Assembly: GCA_963778375.1 (NCBI GenBank)
Contig: CAVZTX010000028.1
Span: forward strand, 186,001-250,000
Source of the DNA: CAVZTX01 sp963778375
GTDB lineage: Bacteria > Chloroflexota > Ktedonobacteria > Ktedonobacterales > Ktedonobacteraceae
DNA: 64,000 nucleotides
Direction of reading: 5' to 3'
A program made the position numbers and the translations under genes. Below, one piece after another: positions 18,753-27,655 of the stretch; the stretch's first letter is position 1; each line of letters starts with the position of its first letter. The notes below the pieces were generated by a model, which made no database searches, was not told the DNA's origin, and was given only the letters and a program-made list of their open reading frames with translations.

Positions 18753-20946
18753 TTATATGCTTAGTTGTGGATAACAGTTTGTCGCATGAGTGTTTTGCTT
18801 TAAGGAGAAGGTGACATCCTGCGCCAGAACGCCATCGAAGTGCAGACCTGTTGTTTTGAGCATGCTGCAATCGAGGGGAGTTGGCAGGATAGTAAGGTCC
18901 ATTTCGGGAAATGTACCGGCCTGGCGCTGGACAAGCAGGCTATAGGAGGACAATCCCAGGGGTGGTACATACCACGAGAGTGTTACTGTCGCTGTACAGT
19001 TTTTCGGTACAACAATCCAGCCACCGAACATGGCACGTCCTGGCTCATCGCTTACCAGGTTGGTTGGAGAGCCCAACTTGTCAAGCGGTAGCAACTCTAC
19101 ACCATCGGGATCTATAGTTGAGGGAGCGGCCGCACCTGCCTGATATTGACCTGCTGAGCAAACCAGTTCTCCATTAGGATAGACGTTCTGCTGCGGGCAA
19201 GGTGCGTAAGGACCGCCACATAGAGGCTGACCTGTATCGAAGCCATTTCCCCAAAGAAACTTGCTTGCCGGTGGAACGTAGATACGCACGTAGTCGCGAT
19301 AGGTGTCATAGCCATAGACGGGGCCAAGCTGGTTATAGACCAGGCGCAGTTGCATGATGTGAGTAGCCCCGCCAGCGGCATCGAGTGTGACTGTGTCATG
19401 CATGATGGTCTGTACATACTGCGAAGCCTTACTGGCGCTGAGATTGGCCTGTACTACGTATAATCCATCATGGGTGCTCGAGCGGTCCATTTGAGCCGCA
19501 TCTCCATACTGCATGAGCAGCGCTTCAAGCTGGGGGTTGGAAAAATAGACCTGAAGCTCTCTGGTTTTCAAATCAGTAAGCATTTGGCTCGCGATGGCAA
19601 GAATCTCGTCGGGCGGTGCATGACGTACACGATCCATCAGGACACTTCCAAGGTAGGAGGTGAAGAGCTTGCGCTGCGAAGTGGGACTGGCTCCGGGCTG
19701 CACTATTACCTGCTTGAGAATACCGGCATTGTCCAGTTGATAGTAGTGCAGGCGCTGCTCGAGATTCTGCGCGGTGATGGTTTCGTTGTAACCGGAGATG
19801 TGAATAGGCCCGATGATCCGCAGGATTTGCTCGATCAAGATCGGTGTAAAGATAATGACACCATCAACCTTGTGGCCTACCTCGTTTTGATATTGCGTGA
19901 TGGCAAGTTTGGCCGAGGTTGGGAAATCAGCGGAGAGATTTGAGTCGCGTAAGCCCCAGTTGGCAAAAGGCCACCAGGAGCGGTATTGCTCAGGTGGCAG
20001 TTGCCCAGAGGTAGGGCTGTTATCGGCATATTCGACCAATGAAATATCACGCAGCGTGAATGGGCCAACTCGCCCACCATTGATATGGAGTTCACCGTAC
20101 TGTCCGGTAAAGCCTCCGGTGGGACGCAGTTCAGCACGATCCATCGTTTGTACCAGGAAGGTGCGCGGCCCGTCGACGCCAAGTGCCCAACTGGCAACGC
20201 TCAGTAAATTCTGTACTTGCATTGTATCGGTTTGCATCGCCGGGAGAAGTGAGAGCAGTTGAACCAACTGGCTACGTTGCTGAGCGCTTATCGGAAGGGC
20301 GTTGATTGACATCGAGTGCGTTTGAGTTGAAATGTCTGATAGACGCGGCAGTATATTGTTGACGGTAGCGGTGATCAGGTTGAGCATTGATTGAGTTACG
20401 AGCGGTGTATGTGCGTTTGGGGCCGTCAATAGCGGGCTATGAAAGGTAGGCGCAAGTACCAATGCTGTAGTGGTCAGTTCTTGTCCAATATCTGTGACAT
20501 CGAGACCTACCTGGCTCGCGGCACGAGCTGTCGTTATCTGCGGTACGATATTGTGGTAAAAATGTTGTAATAGCCGATATGGTAGAGTTGTGGCTGAGGA
20601 TGTTTTGCATTTGCTGAAAATCGATGTGGGCTGCCGCAAGTTCTTTTTGTGTACGATGCAATTTATCGCTATCGAGAAAGCCTGTAGGATGGGTTTTGAC
20701 ACCTGTGAAGATAGTTTTGACGTTGAGCAGATGCTGCACGGCGTCGTGAGCCTGGTTACGCAGTACGTTGTATGTTACCAGGGCGCTCACTCCATAACCG
20801 AGTGCAATGCCAATAGGAGTGAGTATGCCAAGCAATAAGATGATGAGCATGGCTCGTGGAATCTTGCGAAGATGCTTTGGTCTTGTGTTGTTGGACCCAG
20901 GCGTGACTGATTCCTGTACCGTGTTCTCGGCTGATGTGGTGGACAT
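18753..20946 (-). pseudogene. DUF4012 membrane-anchored protein, frameshifted
   Basis: The start at 20946 gives a cytoplasmic head (KHLRKIPRA), one membrane helix (AMLIILLLGILTPIGIALGY) and the beginning of the outside domain to FLPQY. The frame then fails, and the remaining about 600 residues continue in another frame from PQITTARAASQVGLDVTD through FLVQTMDRAELRPTGGFTGQ, WWPFANWGLRDSNLSADFP and GVIIFTPILIEQIL, the DUF4012 core found in Chloroflexota and Actinobacteria. One extra base near 20547 explains the break. Function is not established; the family is thought to act at the envelope. Intact length would be about 730 residues. The alpha/beta-hydrolase gene follows directly. Confidence 0.85.
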
Positions 20947-21134
20947 AGATAGACGGACCTTATTGTCTGGGCTTCTTTAATTGAGAGACTGATATGTGCT
21001 CCCTTGTCTATTACGTTTTTTGGAGGCTTTTCGTTTCTTTCAGTAGTGATACATCTCTATCCAAGGCCATTGATGTTTATAGAATCTGCTTAAACATCGT
21101 CTGACAGCCCTACGACCTCTTGATCCCAAAGATC

Positions 21135-21614
21135 TTAAGAATAGTTGTTAGGGTTCTCGATGCTGAGCCCCTCAGCACGGGCAATAGTGAGCAGCCCAAG
21201 ATCTGCGGAAATGAAGACAAAGTCAGGCATCTCAGCTTCTGGTGGCTGAGCTACTAAAGCATCCTCATGTACTGCCTTAGCACAAGCCAACTGAACCGCA
21301 TCGTAGGCTCGTAATCGGTGTGAGCGACACAAGTCACCAGCGGCGACATACAGCGCCTTATCAACTAACCAGACACTGTAGGTCTGCTGAACATCACGTC
21401 GAAAATCATCAATGGTGCTATCACGCTCATTAAGAGGCATGTTTTGCTCACGTGCCTTCCGACAGATGCTCGCTACCACCTCGACCAGGGCCACCTGGGC
21501 AATATAGAGTGCATGCCCCTGCGCTGGATTATGAAGCGCTTCTATCCATTCATGCCCTTGCTCTTGAAAGTACCGCTTCACAATGGCCGAAGAGTCGAGA
21601 AAGTACAGAGCCAT
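21135..21614 (-). CDS. PIN-domain ribonuclease toxin (VapC-like)
   Basis: 159 residues. Acidic active-site residues of the PIN nuclease fold are visible: Asp in YFLDSSAIVKRY, Glu in ALVEVVASI, Asp in LRAYDAVQLA and Asp in FISADLGLL. Such toxins cut tRNA or mRNA and are held inactive by the upstream antitoxin. Its ATG overlaps the antitoxin stop by one base (TAATG at 21612-21616, minus strand), so translation is probably coupled. Confidence 0.88.
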   Translation of the reverse strand: MALYFLDSSAIVKRYFQEQGHEWIEALHNPAQGHALYIAQVALVEVVASICRKAREQNMPLNERDSTIDDFRRDVQQTYSVWLVDKALYVAAGDLCRSHRLRAYDAVQLACAKAVHEDALVAQPPEAEMPDFVFISADLGLLTIARAEGLSIENPNNYS

Positions 21615-21925
21615 TAGTATGGCCCTCGGTCTTCAATTACCATTTCAGAGGCAGGTTTTCCACCAGCAAAGCGTTGTGCGCGTCGTTCACGCGCTTCACG
21701 TTCTGCTTGCGTTAATGGTTGTCTTGTTGGAATATGGCTAATTTTTCCTTCGCGGTACTGCTTCTCCGCTATCTCATACGCTGTCAAGGGGAGTTTTCTT
21801 TGAGACGATGTTTGTAGTCGCTGGATCATGTCATGCAAAAGCTGTTCAGGTTCTCTACCGCTTTTGGCTGCTGCCGTGGCAAGCGCTGCATATTCTTGGT
21901 CGCTCAAGATGATTTGGTATGCCAT
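21614..21925 (-). CDS. Putative antitoxin paired with the PIN toxin
   Basis: 103 residues. The N-terminal part (QIILSDQEYAALATAAAKSG, then EQLLHDMIQ) resembles a ribbon-helix-helix DNA-binding segment. The rest is charged and probably disordered (LTQAEREARERRAQRFAGG), as is usual for the toxin-wrapping tail. Not a clear member of a named antitoxin family; the assignment rests on the overlap with the PIN gene, the size and the N-terminal fold. A palindrome at 21966-21979 upstream could be the autoregulatory operator. Confidence 0.75.
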   Translation of the reverse strand: MAYQIILSDQEYAALATAAAKSGREPEQLLHDMIQRLQTSSQRKLPLTAYEIAEKQYREGKISHIPTRQPLTQAEREARERRAQRFAGGKPASEMVIEDRGPY

Positions 21926-21965
21926 AAAAATTCCTCCTCTGATGAGAGCCTCTTCTGTATTAGTA

Positions 21966-21979
21966 TATCATCTATGATA
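21966..21979. promoter_or_regulatory. Candidate operator palindrome for the toxin-antitoxin pair
   Basis: TATCAT-CT-ATGATA is a perfect 6+6 palindrome, 41 bp upstream of the antitoxin start in an AT-rich stretch. Toxin-antitoxin operons of this type are usually autorepressed at such a site. Function is inferred. Confidence 0.45.
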
Positions 21980-22101
21980 GTGCGAATGCTCTGTGTTGGT
22001 ACCCCTGCGTGTGTTAAGGTTTCTTTCAAAGCGCATTTGACACCTTAAGGTGTTCCTGTTACGTAATGCTATTGAAGCATATTTACAAAGGGGAGGACAT
22101 T

Positions 22102-22929
22102 ATGAAATACGTATGGAAGGTTGATCCGGGCAGCAAGGTGAAGCTGAAGGATTATGATCCAGATTTTCAGGAAGGCGATCACGCTTCGGCGGAGAAAGAA
22201 CTGCACGACTTGAGTGATGAACTCAGTGATCTGCAAGAATTGTTGGCGGCAGCACAACATCATAGTCTGTTGATTGTATTACAGGGCATGGATACGAGTG
22301 GCAAAGATGGTACCATTCGGCACGTGCTTTCGCATGTGAATCCGCAGGGATGCGAGGTACATTCATTTAAGGCTCCTACACCCGAGGAACTGGGACATGA
22401 TTTTTTGTGGCGGGTTCACAAGGCTACTCCGGCTAAGGGTGTGATGGGTGTTTTCAATCGCTCTCAGTATGAGGATGTGCTGGTTGTGCGCGTGCACAAT
22501 CTTGTACCGGAAAAGGTGTGGAGCCAGCGCTATGGAGAAATTAATTCCTTTGAGCATCTGCTCTCGAAGAGTGGCACAATCATTCTTAAGTTCTTCCTGC
22601 ATATTAGTAAAGACGAACAGGAACGCCGCTTACTGGCGCGTGAGCAGGATAAAGATAAGGCATGGAAAATTTCTTCTGCTGATTGGGCTGAGCGCAAGTA
22701 TTGGGATGATTATCAGGAAGCATATGAAGATGCTTTGTCTAAATGCAGCACTGACGATGCACCCTGGTATATCGTGCCCGCAAACCATAAGTGGTTTCGC
22801 AATCTGGCAATCGCACATACGCTTGCACACGTCATGAGCCAATACAAGGATGAATGGAAGGCTGAATTGGAAGCGCGTGGCCAACAAGAGTTGGAGATGT
22901 TGAAGAACATGCGCACCAAACAGCAATAG
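22102..22929 (+). CDS. ppk2: Polyphosphate kinase 2 family protein
   Basis: 275 residues from MKYVWKVDPGSK (ATG 22102, preceded by AAAGGGGAGGACATT; the open frame from 22066 is not needed). Walker A GMDTSGKDG at about 62-70, Walker B-like VGVFNRSQYEDVLVVRVH, and a lid module with RLLAREQDKDKAWKIS. PPK2 enzymes move phosphate between polyphosphate and nucleotides (ADP to ATP or AMP to ADP) in the cytoplasm. The single-domain length and N terminus fit the class I/III group; the exact nucleotide preference cannot be told. Confidence 0.93.
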   Translation: MKYVWKVDPGSKVKLKDYDPDFQEGDHASAEKELHDLSDELSDLQELLAAAQHHSLLIVLQGMDTSGKDGTIRHVLSHVNPQGCEVHSFKAPTPEELGHDFLWRVHKATPAKGVMGVFNRSQYEDVLVVRVHNLVPEKVWSQRYGEINSFEHLLSKSGTIILKFFLHISKDEQERRLLAREQDKDKAWKISSADWAERKYWDDYQEAYEDALSKCSTDDAPWYIVPANHKWFRNLAIAHTLAHVMSQYKDEWKAELEARGQQELEMLKNMRTKQQ

Positions 22930-23006
22930 CTTTTCATATGAGATTTTAGGTGACGGGCATCAAGTCAGGGCAACAGAGATCAGGACAGGGGTAAGCCGCG
23001 ATCCCC

Positions 23007-23079
23007 ACTATATACGGACTTGGCACAGCGCCTGAGCTGTATATAGTAGGGACGGGACCCGTCCGGATTGAGTCCCTAC
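23007..23079. repeat. Nested inverted repeats, including a family A GTAGGGAC element
   Basis: ACTATATAC (23007-23015) pairs with GTATATAGT (23039-23047). Overlapping it, GTAGGGAC (23046-23053) pairs with GTCCCTAC (23072-23079), and inside that GACGGG-A-CCCGTC (23051-23063) forms a small hairpin. It lies between the convergent PPK2 and polymerase genes and may also terminate transcription. Confidence 0.6.
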
Positions 23080-24515
23080 AACTTGCGCGTGGGTCGACCG
23101 CGGGCGCGAGCAGGGGGTGGATAGTAGACGGGAGTAGTGGCTACAATATCACCAATACGTACCTGTACTTGCAGATAGCGATTCGCCTGCTGATGATAGT
23201 GTGCGAAGAGCATCAGGCTGTGATGCGCAATAATATCGGCTTCATCTGTATGGCGTGAGAGCACCATTTGACCGCCGATTGTTTCCTCGGCAGCGGTTAC
23301 TGCTACCTCTTCCCCGTCCTCGCCAAGGACGAGTTTCTGCGTTTCACGCCGCACATAGCGGTTGGGCCAGAGCATGAGCGCGATCACTCGTCCTTTGAGG
23401 CGCTGTTCATGCAGGCGCTCGCCGAGGTAGTCCGCGAGTTTGCGAATGGCTGCGCACGTTTCGTCGGCATCGGCAGCGTGATGGAAGCGTACGCGAGCAT
23501 TCTGGCTAAGTGGGGGCGCGTCAGGGACAACCAGGCTCATGTCTTCGCCACATGATACTTTATAGAGCCAGCCACCCAGGTGGCCGAGGCGCCGACGCAG
23601 TCCCTCTTCCGTCAATGTTGCCACTTGCGCAAAGGTGGTAATACCGAAATCCTTGAGATGCGCAACCAGCTCGGCTACTGCTACAGAGTCTACCTGTTCA
23701 CTCTTCCCCTCGACTTCGGGTGCGCGAGAGCCATTCGATTCGTGCTGCTCCGCGAGGTCTGGTAATGCGCTGGGTAGGCCAGTTCCAGCGGCACGTAACT
23801 GGAGCAACATGGATAGGGGAAGCGTCTGCACAAATGAAGCTTCGCGACCGGGTGGAATATACAGGACGCCTTGACGACCATCTTTACGACTCATGAGTGC
23901 GGCAAGCTCAGCAATAGCCTTGCCGTTAGCAATTCCGATGAGTGCAGTCAGGCCCATTTCCGCGATCTCCGCACAGAGCCGCTCTGCCAGTGAAACGGGT
24001 GAGTCAAAGGGCAACTCGCATCCACGAAGATCAATGAAGGCGTCGGCAATAGGAATCGATTCGATGATGCGCGAGTAGGCGCGATAACGTTCACGCAATT
24101 GTTGTAGCACCGGCTGGTAGCGATCATATGAAGCTGGTAAAAACCTTGCGCGTGGTGCTAAGCGGTGTGCACGTCGCAGTGGCATACCGGGGCTGACGCC
24201 CAGACGCATTGCGGAAGGAGATACATCGACTACTCGTCCTGGTTCGTTAGGTCGACCCGTGCCCGTCCCTACGACAAAAACCTGGCCTCGTAACGAGGGA
24301 TCAAACATTTCTTCTAATGTACAGTAGAAGTGACGAATACGTACGTGCATAATGCCTTGTCGTAGGCGTGCACGTTCTGCTGCCGCACGGGCAGGATCCT
24401 GCATCTCTCTTGGAGGGAGTATAGGTATACCGGAACTCGGCTGACGTTCAGTCATTGTGCCGTTTGTCGTGTATGGCATGTTAGGTGTAGTAGTGTTTAT
24501 GTTATATTGTTGCAT
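23076..24515 (-). CDS. Y-family DNA polymerase homologue without active-site acids (ImuB-like)
   Basis: 479 residues. The Y-family framework is clear: fingers/palm segment IMHVRIRHFYCTLEEM, then RVVDVSPSAMRLGVSPGMPL, SIPIADAFIDLRGCELP, GIANGKAIAELAALMS, a helix-hairpin-helix (LKDFGITTFAQVATLTEEGLRRRLG) and a little-finger-like C terminus. Active members have D-x-D in the first motif and S-x-D-E in the palm. Here these read HVRIRHFYC and SIPIADAF, so the metal-binding Asp and the Asp-Glu pair are lost. That fits a non-catalytic ImuB-type accessory protein of damage-induced mutagenesis. The N-terminal about 50 residues (Thr/Pro-rich) may belong to a too-early start; M56 is another choice. No ImuA or DnaE2 gene is in the window. 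Confidence 0.82.
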   Translation of the reverse strand: MQQYNINTTTPNMPYTTNGTMTERQPSSGIPILPPREMQDPARAAAERARLRQGIMHVRIRHFYCTLEEMFDPSLRGQVFVVGTGTGRPNEPGRVVDVSPSAMRLGVSPGMPLRRAHRLAPRARFLPASYDRYQPVLQQLRERYRAYSRIIESIPIADAFIDLRGCELPFDSPVSLAERLCAEIAEMGLTALIGIANGKAIAELAALMSRKDGRQGVLYIPPGREASFVQTLPLSMLLQLRAAGTGLPSALPDLAEQHESNGSRAPEVEGKSEQVDSVAVAELVAHLKDFGITTFAQVATLTEEGLRRRLGHLGGWLYKVSCGEDMSLVVPDAPPLSQNARVRFHHAADADETCAAIRKLADYLGERLHEQRLKGRVIALMLWPNRYVRRETQKLVLGEDGEEVAVTAAEETIGGQMVLSRHTDEADIIAHHSLMLFAHYHQQANRYLQVQVRIGDIVATTPVYYPPPARARGRPTRKL

Positions 24516-24841
24516 GGCAATCTTCTGGCTTATTCTTTCATATTTTCTTTAGTCATTTATTATAACGCATAATTGGTTGGTAAAGTGCAAATTGGATATC
24601 CTTCCATATAGTTCCTCATCAATATCCATTAAGAGTGCTCTTGCTATATCCAACGCACAACGGGTCAAAGGTTTGCATATCAATCCGCTTTTTCATGATA
24701 TGCATTTTCATACGTTTGAGACCGCTTGTCAAGATCAGTCGAGATAATTTACGCTTCATAAAGAATTACAAATGAGTCTGACATGGGTCATACTTTGTTT
24801 GCTATGATGACTCAGCAAGTGACGAGAGGAGCAATACATAT

Positions 24842-24907
24842 ATGAGCGACATTGAGACGAGATTATCTGATCTTAACCATAATGCCGTAGTTTTAACAGG
24901 AATATAA
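24842..24907 (+). CDS. Possible 21-residue leader peptide
   Basis: ATG 24842 is preceded by GAGAGGAGCAATACAT, a good ribosome site, and reads MSDIETRLSDLNHNAVVLTGI then TAA. It lies 92 bp upstream of the gene at 25000 in a 484-bp spacer (24516-24999) otherwise without features. It could be a leader peptide, a gene remnant or chance; no function can be given. Confidence 0.25.
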   Translation: MSDIETRLSDLNHNAVVLTGI

Positions 24908-24999
24908 CCACTTTGATGCTCCTTTCCCAACATCAATCATATAAGATATGCAGTACGAGCACCTGAGCATTACTACTCGCCTTATAAGGAGCCAAGAGA

Positions 25000-25908
25000 A
25001 TGAGCAATGACGCTGTTTCTTCTACCGTGATGGACCACACTGTGACCCTCAATGCATATGAAACAATTGAGCGGACTACTCCCATCGCTGCGATGGTTCA
25101 GCACGCTACCGCTACGTGCACACAAGAGATCGCGCTAGTATCCATCGCACTGTATTTTGAAAACGGTGAAAAGGACAGTTCATACCCATTGTTGCAGGCT
25201 CACGCGAGTACTGTCTATCTACTGGATTATTTGCGTTCATTAGTACGCAAGTCGGATGAGGTCTTTCTGTTGACAGACTCACCCACTCTTTCTGAAACCC
25301 TGGACTCGGCAAGACACTCTCACACTTCACGCAGGCTGTACTTTTTGTTGTTTGGAGCAAATATACAGGGTGGGCAAATTGTACAAAGTCGACTATGGGA
25401 AGCATTGCTCTGGTGCGTGCACAACATTTCTGAGAGAGAGATATTGCGACCTCGTAGTATGACGATTGGTCACAGCGCCTACCCGCGGCCTTGCTCAGAT
25501 ATCGATGAGTTCATAGAAGCGGCGAGCAATGTCAGTATGTATTTTGATCGTTTACCTGAGAAATCGCAACGTAAAGCTGTTGTACGACAGTCTCAACAGC
25601 CGTCAATACGCCCGGAAAACCCGGCCGATGAGGAATTACCTGCCCTGGCACGTCAGCTTGGCGTTCCCTATCTTTCACTTCTGCCGAAGAAGCTGCCGCG
25701 CTACATCCAACAACTTGTTGATCCTAAGCTGGCACAAGAGTTGCATTGCTTTCCAATAGGTCGCGAACGCAATATGCTGACCGTTGCGATGGTGAATCCA
25801 CAAGATGCTGCTGTCCTGGATCGTTTGCAGCGAGAGACGGGTCTTCATATCTTTCCGGTTTTGACGCATCCGAATGCTTTACAGAGTGCGTTGGAACAGT
25901 TGGTTTGA
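25000..25908 (+). CDS. Protein with C-terminal GspE-N (MshEN-like) domain
   Basis: 302 residues. The last about 95 match the N-terminal domain of type II secretion/pilus ATPases: LPALARQLGVPYLSLLPKKL, then ELHCFPIGRERNMLTVAMVNP and LDRLQRETGLHIFPVLTHP. In GspE and MshE this domain contacts the secretion platform and, in some members, binds c-di-GMP. No ATPase follows here. The first about 180 residues have a GGDEF-like layout (VSIALYFENGE, LDYLRSLVRKSDEVFLLTDS) without a GGDEF motif, so this part may be a degenerate cyclase or an unrelated fold. A signalling or regulatory role is inferred. ATG 25000 follows AAGGAGCCAAGAGA. Confidence 0.7.
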   Translation: MSNDAVSSTVMDHTVTLNAYETIERTTPIAAMVQHATATCTQEIALVSIALYFENGEKDSSYPLLQAHASTVYLLDYLRSLVRKSDEVFLLTDSPTLSETLDSARHSHTSRRLYFLLFGANIQGGQIVQSRLWEALLWCVHNISEREILRPRSMTIGHSAYPRPCSDIDEFIEAASNVSMYFDRLPEKSQRKAVVRQSQQPSIRPENPADEELPALARQLGVPYLSLLPKKLPRYIQQLVDPKLAQELHCFPIGRERNMLTVAMVNPQDAAVLDRLQRETGLHIFPVLTHPNALQSALEQLV

Positions 25909-26000
25909 TACATTTTCAATTGATATAATATCAAGACAAGATTAGCAAGGTATGCTCTTCTTGTCTTTTCATTGTGTAATGAAGAAAGGTTTGTGTCTTT

Positions 26001-26933
26001 ATGAGGATTTTAGTGACCGGTGGAGCGGGCTTCATTGGATCGCACATTGTTGATCAGTATGTAGCAGCAGGTCATGACGTTGCTATTGTGGATAATCTTT
26101 GGGAAGAAGGTGGTGGGAAAGAGAAAAATCTTAACCCGAAGGCGCGTTTTTATCGTGCTGATATTACCGACGAATCGAGCTTGACCCATGTTTTCGACGA
26201 AGTGCGGCCTGAAGTAGTCAATCATCAGGCTGCGCAGCATAGTGTTGCCATCTCGACGAAGAATCCACAACTTGATGCTCGCGTCAACGTATTGGGCCTA
26301 TTGAACGTATTGACGAATTGCACACGCGTAGGAGTTCGTAAAATCATCTTCGCCTCTTCTGGCGCGACATATGGTACTCCTGTCCGTCTGCCAATCGATG
26401 AGGAGGTGCCGCAGCGTCCTGAGTCACCTTACGGCATTACCAAGATGGTGACGGAGTATTATTTGCGCTATTGGCAAGAAGCTAATGGCCTTACCTACAC
26501 AGCGCTTCGTTATGGGAATGTCTATGGGCCGCGCCAGGATCCGAATGGAGAGGCAGGCGTGATCGCCATCTTCGCGAAGCGTTTTCTCAAGCATGAGACT
26601 GTGCGCATTGATTGGGATGGAGAACAACAGAAAGACTATGTTTTCGTGGAAGATGTAGCCCGGGCTAGCTTGCTCGCACTCGATGCGGGTGATAACGACA
26701 TATTTTGTATAGCCACGGGAAAAGGTGCTTCGGTTAACGAACTGTATGCAGCACTGGTAAAGATCACCGGCTATTCCCCAGAGATTGTGCGAGCGCCCAA
26801 ACGCCCTGGTGATATCTACCTGGCCTACTTCGATTGCAGCAAAGCAGCGCGGGTGCTTGGGTGGAAACCAGAAGTTCCTCTGGATGAGGGAATACGGAAG
26901 ACGGTGGAGTTTTTCAAGAGGGAACAGGGTTGA
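26001..26933 (+). CDS. NAD-dependent UDP-glucose 4-epimerase-type SDR
   Basis: 310 residues. Rossmann motif VTGGAGFIGSHIVD at the N terminus, active-site Ser in FASSGATYG, and Tyr-Lys in SPYGITK. The C-terminal substrate part (GDIYLAYFDCSKAARVLGWK) is usual for GalE-like extended SDR enzymes. It interconverts nucleotide sugars, probably UDP-glucose and UDP-galactose or a relative. It converges on the heptose/sulfate operon across a perfect 21-bp inverted repeat, and fits a glycan-building role with its neighbours. Confidence 0.9.
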   Translation: MRILVTGGAGFIGSHIVDQYVAAGHDVAIVDNLWEEGGGKEKNLNPKARFYRADITDESSLTHVFDEVRPEVVNHQAAQHSVAISTKNPQLDARVNVLGLLNVLTNCTRVGVRKIIFASSGATYGTPVRLPIDEEVPQRPESPYGITKMVTEYYLRYWQEANGLTYTALRYGNVYGPRQDPNGEAGVIAIFAKRFLKHETVRIDWDGEQQKDYVFVEDVARASLLALDAGDNDIFCIATGKGASVNELYAALVKITGYSPEIVRAPKRPGDIYLAYFDCSKAARVLGWKPEVPLDEGIRKTVEFFKREQG

Positions 26934-26935
26934 AC

Positions 26936-26991
26936 TTAAAGCTTCACTGCCGCAGGCGACGAGAAGAAAACCTGCGGCAGTGAAGCTTTAA
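26936..26991. terminator. Perfect 21-bp inverted repeat, bidirectional terminator
   Basis: The arm at 26936-26956 is exactly complementary to 26971-26991 around a 14-nt loop (core GCTTCACTGCCGCAGG). It sits between convergent gene ends at 26933 and 27028. The flanking TTAAA/TTTAA gives short A/T tracts on both sides. Confidence 0.8.
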
Positions 26992-27027
26992 AGAAGCAAT
27001 CAGAACTGAGTAGTTACAGTCACAGAA

Positions 27028-27645
27028 TTAATTCGTTCCCGCCCCTGCCAATGTCTGAGCATAAGAACGCACTACTTCACGCATATGCCGCGTGATCACA
27101 TGGGTTAGGATCATGTGGGCGTCTTCTTCTTGCTCGATGTTTTGGCCGGAAGCCAGCACATAGGCATCTACAAGGTCTTTAATCTTGCCACCTTTGGCTC
27201 CAAGCAGGCCAATGGTAGCAGCACGTGTTTGTTTTGCCAGGCGCAGCGCATTGATTACGTTCGGAGAGTTGCCACTGGCACTGATGCCAATCACGACATC
27301 GCCTGGCTCAATCATATTGGCAAGTTGTTCTGCAAAGATGTGTTCGTAGGCTGTGTCATTGCTCCAGGCGGTAATTAAAGGTACATGATCTGTCAGAGAA
27401 ATGGCTTTGAGGCGTGGGACACCAGGCATGATGGTATTCTTGGCCAGGTCAAGGGCGAAATGCGAGGCAGTGGCAGCACTTCCTCCGTTTCCCATGATGA
27501 AGATTCGATGTCCATTGCGGTAAGCTTCTTCAAGCAGGAGGAGAACCTGCTCAAGATGCGGCCTGGAGATGCTACGCAGCATCTCCTCAAGCTCGCTGAA
27601 GTATTGGTTAATTGCTTCCACTGACTGCTTTCCTTCTTCCTGCAT
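27028..27645 (-). CDS. gmhA: SIS-domain phosphoheptose isomerase-like protein
   Basis: About 205 residues from MQEEGKQSVEAINQYF (ATG at 27645, 10 bp after the sugar-kinase stop; the frame is open to 27726 but that part overlaps the kinase gene). SIS motifs IFIMGNGGSAATASHFALDL and DVVIGISASGNSPNVINAL match GmhA, which turns sedoheptulose 7-phosphate into D-glycero-heptose 7-phosphate; EQEEDAHMILTHVI near the end carries the conserved Glu/His region. It is the last gene of the operon and follows a GHMP kinase of the HddA type, the next enzyme of the GDP-heptose route. Isomerase is likely; a sugar other than heptose is possible. Confidence 0.85.
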   Translation of the reverse strand: MQEEGKQSVEAINQYFSELEEMLRSISRPHLEQVLLLLEEAYRNGHRIFIMGNGGSAATASHFALDLAKNTIMPGVPRLKAISLTDHVPLITAWSNDTAYEHIFAEQLANMIEPGDVVIGISASGNSPNVINALRLAKQTRAATIGLLGAKGGKIKDLVDAYVLASGQNIEQEEDAHMILTHVITRHMREVVRSYAQTLAGAGTN

Positions 27646-27655
27646 TTGTTGTGTT

